Shown here: positions 31,104-39,293 of the stretch, piece after piece
Position numbering within the stretch: position 1 is the first letter of the stretch
Layout: each line of letters starts with the position of its first letter
Assembly: GCA_021413735.1 (NCBI GenBank)
Contig: JAIOPV010000100.1
Coordinates: 1-43,898 of the forward strand
DNA: 43,898 bases
Direction: 5' to 3'
Origin: Planctomycetota bacterium
GTDB taxonomy: Bacteria > Planctomycetota > Planctomycetia > Gemmatales > Gemmataceae
Notes under the pieces: model-generated
Database searches by the model: none
What the model saw: only the letters and a program-made list of their open reading frames with translations
Told to the model about the DNA's origin: nothing
Position numbers and translations under genes: made by a program

Positions 31104-34100
31104 ATGTCCGAACCTCGCACTCACCTACCCGAAGGATTGGTTTTGGTTTTGACCTCCCCCCTTGTGGGGGAGGTCGGCGAGTCTTCGAGCCGGGTGGGGG
31201 GTAAAGCTTCAACAGTTCTGATGGCCTTGCCCCCCACCCGCCGCTTCGCGGCGACCTCCCCCACATGGGGGGAGGTCAAAACCAAACGCCAATACAGTAC
31301 ACTGATTACCTGTTCATGCTTTGCCGCTGCCTTGCTTGTGGTGTCCGCTACCGCGATTGCCCAGCGACCCGCTCCCGGCGACAAAGCTCCCCCGGGAAGC
31401 GACCCCGCGATCGACATTCTCAACGACCTGGAAGGGACCAAGACCGCGGCCGACCTTGAGGGGTTGCGTCACAGCCACCTCTCGCTCGTGGAATCGTGGC
31501 GACACGTCGAGCCAGCGGGTGGGCGTCCCAAGGAGTCCACACAGGAGTCTCGCTGGAAGGCGGCTGGTGGGTACGCTAGTCCCACAACCGCTCAGCCAAT
31601 CTCGACGCTCATCGAGGTTCCCAAAGATGGCGAGTATCGTCTCTATCTGCGGCAACGGCTCAATCAGCAACAGACTTCGCCGGTCACGCTGTCGATCGAG
31701 CCATTGAAAGTCGTCGCGGCTCCGAAGCCCGATGACGCATCCAAGACGGCGAATGTCGAGTACGCCAGCGCTGGCCCTGCTGTCGTGCAGAAGTTCGGCG
31801 ACCAGCGACTTCTCGCGAACACGCTCGGCAAGGATCAGGAAAAGAAACTGCCCTTCCGGTTCGAGTCGGAAGTGCAACTCAATTCGTTCGCCGACGAGTC
31901 CATGTTCGTGTGGGAATATCGCGACCTCAAGCTGACGAAAGGGCCACATCGCATCTCGCTTCAGAGCGACCGTCGCGAGGCCAAAGTGTCGGCCGTGTTC
32001 CTGACTCGGAGCAAGACGTTCCGCCCAAGTTTCTCGGAGGTCAAGAAGGACAACACCCTCGAAGGGGTCTATGTCCGCTATCGCGTCGTGAAGGGTGCGA
32101 CCGCTCCTCAGTTCACGGTCGGCACCGGCATCACGTATCACTGGCCGGGTCGCCGGGCACCCAATTCGACGGAGCCGTTGTGGTACGACGGCGTTGCCGC
32201 CAGCGCCAAGGTGCCCGCGAAGGATTGGTCGCCGTTCGTGGATGTCCGCGAGCAGGTGATTCCGGGCGGCGGGCCATGGTCAACGTGGCGACCGGGATTC
32301 ACAGGGGTCGGCGACGGAGCCGTCGAAGTCCAGTTCGCGTGGGCACCTCACGAGGCAGCTGTGGCACGCACGCTGCCGATGGCCGTGGCCGGTGGGCGGG
32401 CGATGTTCCGCGTCCCGCATGGACGATACCGCTTCCGTTCACCGGTTTCCGCGGCCACATGGGGAGTATGGGATTCGTCCTTGCTCGAAGGTCTGGTCGC
32501 AGAGGATGCACTTGTCGAGCGTTACTTCACCTGGGCCGATGAAGCGACCCGCACACTGGGTCTGAAGCCCGATCATCCAAAGCCCAAGTATTTGAAGGTC
32601 TTGACCGGCTGCCAGACCGGAGGTGCTCACCAGGCGCGTGCCGCCGAGATGATGGCCAAACTGGGAGTTAACTGGATTCCGAGCGCTCCCCCGGATGTGG
32701 CGAAGAGGTATAGCCTCTACGACGATTCCGCGACGCCGAAGATCAAGATGGGCGACGAAATCGGAACCCACACACCAGCCGAAGTCATCAATGGTGACGT
32801 CACGCTGCGAACCAAGTTCCACGAGTATCTTGGTGAGCAGGCGAAGCTCAACGGACTCGATATACAGTCGTTCCTTGGTCTCGACGATGTTCGCGTGGCC
32901 AAGTGCATCGACCACTTGCCAGAGAATGCTGGGCGATTTGAACGCCGACTCTTCTATTGCTCGCAGCGTTACGTACACCTGGCCACGATCCCTGCATACA
33001 TGCGGGGCATCAAAGAGATCGAGAAGACGAAGCCGAAAGCTCAGGTCTACAACAACTACTCGCCGCACCCGCTGTTCCTGACGGGTCGCGATATGAACGA
33101 GTCTGACTGGTTCTTGCTTCCGCGTGCTGGAGCGCAAACTCTCGGTTGGGCGGAGGACTGGGCGACCGGCGGCAGTTGGGGGCTGGGCACTCCCATGACC
33201 GAATGCACCACGTTCTACGCTGCTCTGGTGGATTGCTCCGTTCGCACTCGGGGGTATCCCGCCGGGTTCTATGTCGGCAGCAACTGCGGCTACTCCGCAC
33301 AAAAGATGTTCTCGTGCGTCAGCCAGGGGATCACGATCCTCCACCTCTATGATTGGGGGCCGATTGACTCCTGGGCCGAGGGCAGCAACTCCTGGAGCGA
33401 GTCGAAAGACCAGTACCTCTCAGTGGCCCAGGGGACTCACGCCCTGGGGCCGGCGGACGAGATCATCGGCACCGGCAAACGCGAAGCTCGTCGCACAGCC
33501 GTGCTGTACAACCGCAGTCACGAAATCATGAGCGGTGGGCGAGTCGTCCTCAACCGCGACTGGATGTGGACTTTCCTTGGGCTTCGCAATGCTGGCGTTC
33601 CCGTGGATGTGGTCATCGAGGAAGACTTGATCGAGAGTGAACTCAACCGCTACGACGTGCTCTTTGTTGGAGGGTTGAACCTGGAACGTCGGCACCTCAA
33701 GGCGCTGCGAGCGTGGGTCGAACGTGGCGGCGTGCTGATTGGGTCGGCTGGTGCGGCGCTCGCGGATGTGTATGGCGATCGGATGCCCGAGACGGCGGAG
33801 TTGTTCGGCGCGACCCAGCGCCTCGCGACTGCCGAAGACAAGAGTTCGCGCGAGCGAGTCCGGTTCCAGGGGACCGACGAGTTTCCGGAGGTTGAACTGG
33901 CAGCGGCCGCAGCGGGGAACCAGAAGTACGTTCTGACTCCATCGACGGGCAAGGTGGCTGCGAAGTACGACGGCGGTGAGGTTGCAGCTGTGGTGAACAC
34001 GTTGGGCAAGGGCAGGGCGATCTTGCTTGGGGTCACGACGGGGGAAATGTTCCGAATGGCTGGCGGCGCGAAGGGGCCTGGGCTGACGTGGCTGGCATCG

Positions 34101-34391
34101 CCAGTGCGGAAGCGACTCGGGCGGCAGCGAGTCGAGTTCGACTGCCCGGAATCGGAGGTCACTCTCTTCGACCATGAGAAGGGAGTTGCCGTAATGGTCG
34201 CTCTGTACTCGTGGAAGCCTGGTGAACTTCCGACCGTTGCGGGTCGCCTGTCGGTCGATGCGAAGCGTGAAGTTCGCGAGGTGACGAGCGCATTGCATGG
34301 GCCACTCAAGTGGGCATTACGCGAGGGGCGGATCGAGATCGAAATGCCTCCCGCATCCAAGTTCGTCGTCGATACGGTGATTCTCCGCTAA
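31104..34391 (+). CDS. Large secreted glycosidase-like protein, 5' end invaded by a repeat
   Basis: The 1095-residue frame has a hydrophobic export signal (STLITCSCFAAALLVVSATAIAQ) only at residues 65-87. Residues 14-61 are encoded by a palindromic element, and no ATG, GTG or TTG in frame lies between the element and the signal. The middle has jelly-roll-like parts, then a TIM-barrel-like region (LTGCQTGGAHQARAAEMMAKLGVNWIPS, DIQSFLGLDDVRVAKCIDHLPE). A trimerisation/GATase-like domain follows (RYDVLFVGGLNLERRHLKALRAWVERGGVLIGSAG). The order suits GH42-like or related glycosidases; catalytic residues are not certain. It follows the propeller gene by 2 nt. Confidence 0.6.
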   Translation: MSEPRTHLPEGLVLVLTSPLVGEVGESSSRVGGKASTVLMALPPTRRFAATSPTWGEVKTKRQYSTLITCSCFAAALLVVSATAIAQRPAPGDKAPPGSDPAIDILNDLEGTKTAADLEGLRHSHLSLVESWRHVEPAGGRPKESTQESRWKAAGGYASPTTAQPISTLIEVPKDGEYRLYLRQRLNQQQTSPVTLSIEPLKVVAAPKPDDASKTANVEYASAGPAVVQKFGDQRLLANTLGKDQEKKLPFRFESEVQLNSFADESMFVWEYRDLKLTKGPHRISLQSDRREAKVSAVFLTRSKTFRPSFSEVKKDNTLEGVYVRYRVVKGATAPQFTVGTGITYHWPGRRAPNSTEPLWYDGVAASAKVPAKDWSPFVDVREQVIPGGGPWSTWRPGFTGVGDGAVEVQFAWAPHEAAVARTLPMAVAGGRAMFRVPHGRYRFRSPVSAATWGVWDSSLLEGLVAEDALVERYFTWADEATRTLGLKPDHPKPKYLKVLTGCQTGGAHQARAAEMMAKLGVNWIPSAPPDVAKRYSLYDDSATPKIKMGDEIGTHTPAEVINGDVTLRTKFHEYLGEQAKLNGLDIQSFLGLDDVRVAKCIDHLPENAGRFERRLFYCSQRYVHLATIPAYMRGIKEIEKTKPKAQVYNNYSPHPLFLTGRDMNESDWFLLPRAGAQTLGWAEDWATGGSWGLGTPMTECTTFYAALVDCSVRTRGYPAGFYVGSNCGYSAQKMFSCVSQGITILHLYDWGPIDSWAEGSNSWSESKDQYLSVAQGTHALGPADEIIGTGKREARRTAVLYNRSHEIMSGGRVVLNRDWMWTFLGLRNAGVPVDVVIEEDLIESELNRYDVLFVGGLNLERRHLKALRAWVERGGVLIGSAGAALADVYGDRMPETAELFGATQRLATAEDKSSRERVRFQGTDEFPEVELAAAAAGNQKYVLTPSTGKVAAKYDGGEVAAVVNTLGKGRAILLGVTTGEMFRMAGGAKGPGLTWLASPVRKRLGRQRVEFDCPESEVTLFDHEKGVAVMVALYSWKPGELPTVAGRLSVDAKREVREVTSALHGPLKWALREGRIEIEMPPASKFVVDTVILR
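31143..31285. repeat. 143-bp cloverleaf-type palindromic element inside a gene start
   Basis: The ends TTGGTTTTGACCTCCCCC and their reverse complement form an 18-bp terminal inverted repeat. Inside are three hairpins: 31151-31175 (GACCTCCCCC/GGGGGAGGTC), a long central one (CGGGTGGGGGG/CCCCCCACCCG), and 31252-31276 (GACCTCCCCC/GGGGGAGGTC). A homologue with altered but still paired stems is at 37111-37255. Confidence 0.9.
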
Positions 34392-34590
34392 TGACTTGTT
34401 GCCCACGACGAGGGCATTCCCCATGTCCTCAAGGTCAACTTCCCGAAAACGCCGTCGAGTTTCGATTGAAGTAATACGCGAGTACCTGCGATCTGATCTG
34501 AAACCAACTGTTCATACACGGGCAGTGCCCGACTGATGACTCCTCTCCGTTCGCGTGCAAGCCGCATTCACCTTGTCGAGAAAGCCGCGC
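34392..34590. other. Intergenic region, no feature recognised
   Basis: Between the glycosidase-like gene and the DUF2252 gene I see no palindrome, convincing promoter or small gene in about 200 bases. Confidence 0.5.
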
Positions 34591-36024
34591 ATGTCATCGC
34601 CCACAATCAGTGAGCAATCACCTGCCGATCAGGAGCGGCCGTCTGCATTGCTCCACCAGTTCCTGGCCGAGCGTCGGTCTGTGAAAGAGAGAATTGCCGC
34701 GGGCAAGGCGCTCCGCGAACGGGTGCCACGCAGCGACCACGCAGCGTTTGCACCCTCGCCGACCCGACGAGATCCCATCGCAATCCTCGAAGATCAAGCG
34801 AAGACGCGACTCCCGCAACTCGTGCCGATCCGCTATGCCCGCATGCTGGCTTCCCCGTTCGCCTTTCTCCGCGGGTCCGCCGCGGTAATGGCTGAAGACC
34901 TTTCGAATACGCCCACCACCGGCATCACCGTTCAGGCGTGTGGCGACATGCACGTCGCCAACTTCGGCGTGTTCGGCTCGGCCGAGCGAAATCTCGTGTT
35001 CGGAATCAACGACTTCGACGAAACGCTGCCAGGTCCGTGGGAATGGGATCTCAAGCGACTGGCGGCCAGTGCGGTCGTGGTCGCTCGGTTGCTTGGTGCG
35101 GACAGGGTCGTCTGCGAAAGCGCCGCACGGTCCATGGTCCGCTCTTACCGCAAGCGAATGCGTGAGTACTCCGAGATGGGGCACCTGGATGTCTGGTACG
35201 CTCGGATCGACGAGCAGGCGGTGCTGAGTGTGCTATCACCGAAAGCACGCAAGGATGCCCGGCAGATGATGGACAAGGCCCGCCAACGCACCAACCTGCA
35301 AGTCTTGGAGAAGATGACCGATTTGGTGGACAACGAGAGACGCATTCGGGAAGTGGCTCCCTTGATCGTGCGTGAAACTCACACCGCAGCGGGACGGCCG
35401 ATTCAGGAGGGACTCGATCAGGTGCTTCAAACGTTCTTCGCCTCGCTGCCCGATGATCGCAAACCGCTTTTCTCGCGGTATCGGATTCTCGACGTCGCGA
35501 GCAAGGTCGTTGGAGTCGGCAGCGTTGGCGCTCGCTGCTGGGTGATCTTCCTTCAGGGGAATGATGGCAACGACCCCCTGTTCCTTCAGGTCAAGCAAGC
35601 GGAGGCATCGGTTCTCGAACCGTACTGCACGAAGTCGATCTACGCGGCGCACGGCCAGCGGATCGTTGTCGGACAACGCATGATCCAAGGCGCTCCCGAC
35701 ATCTTCCTGGGTTGGGGCGCAGTCGAAGGTGTGAATTACTACGTGCGGCAACTTCGCGACATGAAGGGCGGGGCGGCGTTCGACCCCCAGAAGACCAAGC
35801 CCGAGAGGATTCCCGATTATTGCGGCCTGTGTGGTTGGGCACTCGCGCTGGCACACGCCAAGTCCGGAGACCCGGCGTGTATTACCGGTTACCTCGGCAC
35901 CAGCGACGCGATAGACGATGCCATCGCCAGATTCGCCTTCGCTTATGCCGACCAAACCGAACGCGATCACGCCGCACTTGCATCCGCGGCCCGTGAGGGA
36001 AGAGTGACGGTGACAGGCGAGTGA
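34591..36024 (+). CDS. DUF2252 family protein
   Basis: The 477-residue soluble protein shows the DUF2252 pattern throughout: LVPIRYARMLASPFAFLRGSAAVMAEDLS, GDMHVANFGVFGSAERNLVFGINDFDETLPGPWEWDLKRLAAS, VGVGSVGARCWVIFLQG, PLFLQVKQAEASVLEPY, GQRIVVGQRMIQGAPDIFLGW and YYVRQLRDMKGG. The GDxHxxNFG and DFDE segments resemble the catalytic loop and metal site of protein/aminoglycoside kinase-like folds, and the family has been viewed as kinase-like, but no substrate is established. The ATG is preferred over an upstream in-frame GTG because conservation seems to start later. It is probably monocistronic. Confidence 0.88.
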   Translation: MSSPTISEQSPADQERPSALLHQFLAERRSVKERIAAGKALRERVPRSDHAAFAPSPTRRDPIAILEDQAKTRLPQLVPIRYARMLASPFAFLRGSAAVMAEDLSNTPTTGITVQACGDMHVANFGVFGSAERNLVFGINDFDETLPGPWEWDLKRLAASAVVVARLLGADRVVCESAARSMVRSYRKRMREYSEMGHLDVWYARIDEQAVLSVLSPKARKDARQMMDKARQRTNLQVLEKMTDLVDNERRIREVAPLIVRETHTAAGRPIQEGLDQVLQTFFASLPDDRKPLFSRYRILDVASKVVGVGSVGARCWVIFLQGNDGNDPLFLQVKQAEASVLEPYCTKSIYAAHGQRIVVGQRMIQGAPDIFLGWGAVEGVNYYVRQLRDMKGGAAFDPQKTKPERIPDYCGLCGWALALAHAKSGDPACITGYLGTSDAIDDAIARFAFAYADQTERDHAALASAAREGRVTVTGE

Positions 36025-36115
36025 GCACCACGAACCCTTTCCTGGCGATCACCTGGGTTCCGCTTCTCGTGCTGATACGCGACCCCGATGAAACTGTCTG
36101 TTTTGGTGGCACACC

Positions 36116-37060
36116 TTACCACTTCGCACCCGGCGGCTTGGCCCCAGCATTCACCATGCGAATACTGTAGAGCGACGTGCGAGCCGTGATGAACAAGGTC
36201 TTGTAATCCTCGCCGCCGAAGCAGAGGTTGGCCGGGCCTTCCGGCACTTCAATCTCTTCAAGCAGTTTGCCGTCGGGGTTGTAGATTTTCACCTTGCCGT
36301 TCGTGATGTACAGGTTCCCCTTCACGTCCACTCTCAGCCCATCACTTCCCTCCTTGATGGTGAACAACTTCTTCCCGATGACACCGTCCTTGCTCACTTC
36401 GTAACAGTGGATTCCAGCGGGAAGTTTGTGATAGGCCGGGTCAGGATGCTTGGTGTGGCCGCCCGTGTCCGCGATGTAAATGCGGCTTTCATCTGGCGAG
36501 AAGATGATCCCGTTGGGCATGGCGAGATCTTTGACGACCACCTCCACCTTCTCCGTTTTCGGATCGAGTTTGAACACGTAGTGACCTGCGAGTTCGGTTT
36601 TCTCGGTCAGCCCCCACGGCGGATCGGTGAACCAGATGGTGCCATCGGAGCGGATGGCGAGGTCGTTGGGGGAGTTGAACTTCTTGCCATCGAACTTGTC
36701 CGCGAGCACTTTGATGCTGCCATCCTTCTCCGTTCGCACGATGTTCCGTCCCGCGTGCTGGCACGTCAAGAGCCGCCCTTCCAGATCGAGGATGTTGCCG
36801 TTGGACTGTTCGCTCTTGCGGAACACGGTCAGTCCATCGCCTTCCTTCCACTGCATGAGCTTGCTGTTGGGGATGTCGGAGAAGACGAGTTTCTTCTCGG
36901 CGGGTAGCCACACCGGACCTTCGGTGAACTTCATTCCGTCGGCGAGCTTCTTCACCTTTGCGCCCGCTTCGACGAGCGACTTCGGCTCATCCGCAGCGGC
37001 ACTTGTGAGTGCCAGGACGAGCGGGATGCTCAACGCGGCGAGGGAAACGAACCTCTTCAT
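36116..37060 (-). CDS. Secreted SMP-30/gluconolactonase-like protein
   Basis: The start gives a signal peptide (MKRFVSLAALSIPLVLALTSAAA), with AGAGGA shortly upstream; the open frame before it is translation of a palindromic repeat. The 314-residue product is a six-bladed SGL propeller. Metal-site segments are TEGPVWLPAEKKLVFSDIPN (Glu), LEGRLLTCQHAGRNIVR, FNSPNDLAIRSDGTIWFTDPPWG (Asn-Asp) and GIIFSPDESRIYIADTGG (Asp). Members hydrolyse sugar lactones with a divalent metal. It is probably periplasmic and may be linked to sugar oxidation. The repeat lies directly upstream, in the promoter or leader region. Confidence 0.88.
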   Translation of the reverse strand: MKRFVSLAALSIPLVLALTSAAADEPKSLVEAGAKVKKLADGMKFTEGPVWLPAEKKLVFSDIPNSKLMQWKEGDGLTVFRKSEQSNGNILDLEGRLLTCQHAGRNIVRTEKDGSIKVLADKFDGKKFNSPNDLAIRSDGTIWFTDPPWGLTEKTELAGHYVFKLDPKTEKVEVVVKDLAMPNGIIFSPDESRIYIADTGGHTKHPDPAYHKLPAGIHCYEVSKDGVIGKKLFTIKEGSDGLRVDVKGNLYITNGKVKIYNPDGKLLEEIEVPEGPANLCFGGEDYKTLFITARTSLYSIRMVNAGAKPPGAKW

Positions 37061-37110
37061 GGAGAGTCCTCTTGGGGAGACCAGAGCACAAGGAACGCGA
37101 CTGGGGTTGG

Positions 37111-37255
37111 GTTGTATTCGCCCTCTCCCCTTGCGGGAGAGGGCAGCGAGGCTTTGCGAGCGGGTGAGGGGTAAGAGTGTCACAACTGTTGAGGTTGAGC
37201 CCTTCACCCCGGCCGCGAAGCGCGGCCACCCTCTCCCGCAAGGGGAGGGCAAAAT
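37111..37255. repeat. Cloverleaf-type palindromic element, homologue of the one at 31143-31285
   Basis: Hairpin 37120-37144 (GCCCTCTCCCC/GGGAGAGGGC), a central stem (GCGGGTGAGGGGTAAG with a partner around CCCTTCACCCCG), a small hairpin (GGCCGCG/CGCGGCC) and a final hairpin at 37227-37250 (CCCTCTCCCGCAAGGGGAGGG) come in the same order as in the 31-kb copy. Between the stems GAGCGGGTG and CAACTGTTGAGG also match that copy. It lies between the SGNH-LRR gene and the lactonase gene. Confidence 0.88.
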
Positions 37256-37274
37256 CAAAAACAGTATCTGCAGA

Positions 37275-39158
37275 TCACTTGGCTTCAATCGTCATCTCGG
37301 GGCGTGCTTTGCGTAACTGCTCTACACCCGCAGGCGTGAGTTGCTTCATTCCGCTGAGCGTCAGCCTTTTCAGAGACTTCGCGGCAACCAACGACTGAAG
37401 TCCTTCATCGGTGAGTTGAGCGCTGCCAATCTTCAGTTCTTCCAGCAGGGGCATCTGGGCCAGCAGTTTCAGCGAATCATTTCCGACAGTCGGCGCATGC
37501 GAAATATCGAGCTTGCGAAGTGTGGCAATCTTCGCCGCGTGTGCGACGCCAACGGGTGTCGCCTGATTGTCGAGCAACGACAGGTCTTCGAGCGGAAGTT
37601 TCGTGAGCGCCGCCACAGCTTCGCCGGAGCTACCTTTGTCCGTGCTGCCCATTCCACAGCGTTTCAGTTGCGTCTGGCTTTTCAGACTCGCTGCGCCTTC
37701 GTCAGTGAACTTGGTGTGTGCAAACCACAGGCGACCCGAGATCGGAACCTCTGCAATCGCTCGCAGTCCAGCGTCGTTGAGCGGCGTGAAGTGGAAGTTC
37801 ACGCTCTCCAGATTCTTCAGCGATTTGAGGTGCGTGAAGCCAGTACCGGTACACTGCGTTGAGGCCAGCCCCAGGAACCGCAACTCGGTCAGGCCGCCGA
37901 TGTACTTCAGGGCGTCGTCCTTGACGGGCGTGAGCGTCAGGTTGAGTTCACGCAAGTTGGTCAACGCGGCGATGTGCTGTAAGCCGTCGCCCTGAACGGC
38001 ACAATTCGCGAGGTCGAGGCGTCGGAGTGTGGTGACACTTGCGAGTCGCTTCAGCCAGTCGTCGGTGACTTTCTCGTTGCGACCGCCCTTGCCCTTGAGC
38101 GGGTTGTTGCCGTTGTACAGGTCGATCGTGGCGGGAACGTCGAAGATCTCGGTTCCGGTGTCGCCGGTCGCGAGATAGAGCCACTGCGGACCGGTCGGCG
38201 TGCAGATCAGTTTGCCGCCGACCTCATCGATCTCGGCTTGCAACGGCGCCACACTGTTTCGCTGTTTCGCTGCTCGCTCGATCGCGGGCAACTGCGCCGT
38301 CAGCTTGCTTTGCAGTTCCTTGTCGGTGAGCTTCGCAATCAATGCGGGGCGATCCTTTTCGTCAATCGCCAGAATCTGAATCAACAAAGCCTTGTCGGTC
38401 GGTGCCGTCACCAGCAGCGCCAGAACACTATCCAGATACTTCCGCACCGTGGGGTTCAGCTTTTCAAATCCGACGGCCGACGGCGCTTGACCGAGTGCAT
38501 GTCGCATGGCGTTGTGCATGAGGTATTTGCCGGCGTCGTTCGTCATGTGAATTTCGTCGCGATACAGCTCCGCGAGAGACTTGAACGGTGCCTGCTTCGC
38601 AGCGATGTCCTCGGCGATCTTCGCGAGGAGATTCTGAGCCATCGACTGTCGAATCTCTCGACCGGGGAACGCTTGACGCAATTCGGCGAGCAGAGCGCGA
38701 ATGTACGCGGGGCTGTATGCCATCTGCTCGGGTGCCGCGTAGCCCGTGAACTCGTCCATGTGCTGAGCATGTCGGCCCCAACCCGTGTGAATCACGAACA
38801 CCGCCTTCGGTTGCAATTTCATCCACGCGGAAATGGTTTCGACATCCTGCTTCAGCGTCGAACCGTAGTGCGGCTGAACCGAAATCACATCGTATTGCTT
38901 GTCTCGCAGCGCCGTTGGCCAGAGGGTGGAGTTCTTGACGCACGGCTTGCCAGGATTGGCGTGAATGAACGGCAAACTGACTCCACAATCGACGTGCCAT
39001 TGCACATCGCCGCTTAACCGATCAGGGACGGTATCCCACGTCAACGAATTGCCGATCAAGTAATAGTGAGGGGCAGGGGGCTCTGCTGCGAATGCGTTGG
39101 TATTCATCGCGACAACAAGCAACGCACACAAAAGTACGCGCCTCGTCAGATGCGTCAT
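37275..39158 (-). CDS. Secreted SGNH-hydrolase-like plus leucine-rich-repeat protein
   Basis: GGAG lies seven bases before the ATG, giving the signal peptide MTHLTRRVLLCALLVVAMNTNAFAAE. Residues about 30-230 resemble an SGNH hydrolase: YYLIGNSLTWDTVP (block I serine in GNSLT) and YRDEIHMTNDAGKYLMHNAM (block V Asp-x-x-His). After a helical linker, about ten leucine-rich repeats fill residues 340-627 (TLRRLDLANCAVQGDGLQHIAALTNLRELNLT, LRKLDISHAPTVGNDSLKLL, LKRLTLSGMKQLTPAGVEQL). LRRs of this cysteine-containing type are common in planctomycetes. It may bind and de-esterify an extracellular polymer, which is inference. A putative terminator separates it from cysNC. Confidence 0.8.
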   Translation of the reverse strand: MTHLTRRVLLCALLVVAMNTNAFAAEPPAPHYYLIGNSLTWDTVPDRLSGDVQWHVDCGVSLPFIHANPGKPCVKNSTLWPTALRDKQYDVISVQPHYGSTLKQDVETISAWMKLQPKAVFVIHTGWGRHAQHMDEFTGYAAPEQMAYSPAYIRALLAELRQAFPGREIRQSMAQNLLAKIAEDIAAKQAPFKSLAELYRDEIHMTNDAGKYLMHNAMRHALGQAPSAVGFEKLNPTVRKYLDSVLALLVTAPTDKALLIQILAIDEKDRPALIAKLTDKELQSKLTAQLPAIERAAKQRNSVAPLQAEIDEVGGKLICTPTGPQWLYLATGDTGTEIFDVPATIDLYNGNNPLKGKGGRNEKVTDDWLKRLASVTTLRRLDLANCAVQGDGLQHIAALTNLRELNLTLTPVKDDALKYIGGLTELRFLGLASTQCTGTGFTHLKSLKNLESVNFHFTPLNDAGLRAIAEVPISGRLWFAHTKFTDEGAASLKSQTQLKRCGMGSTDKGSSGEAVAALTKLPLEDLSLLDNQATPVGVAHAAKIATLRKLDISHAPTVGNDSLKLLAQMPLLEELKIGSAQLTDEGLQSLVAAKSLKRLTLSGMKQLTPAGVEQLRKARPEMTIEAK

Positions 39159-39250
39159 GGGTGTCTCCGAATCGGAATGCACTTCGCCTTGCTGATCTTA
39201 CTTGCACTTTATCCGAGATGCTTCACGCGAAATGATGAATCAGGTGGGAG

Positions 39251-39283
39251 GGCCCGGCATCGCCTTCGAGTTGTCGCCGGGCC
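39251..39283 (-). terminator. Possible terminator after cysNC
   Basis: Stem GGCCCGGC with complement GCCGGGCC and a 17-nt loop lies about 12 nt past the cysNC stop. The T-tract on the minus strand is poor. Confidence 0.4.
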
Positions 39284-39293
39284 ACGATGACCG

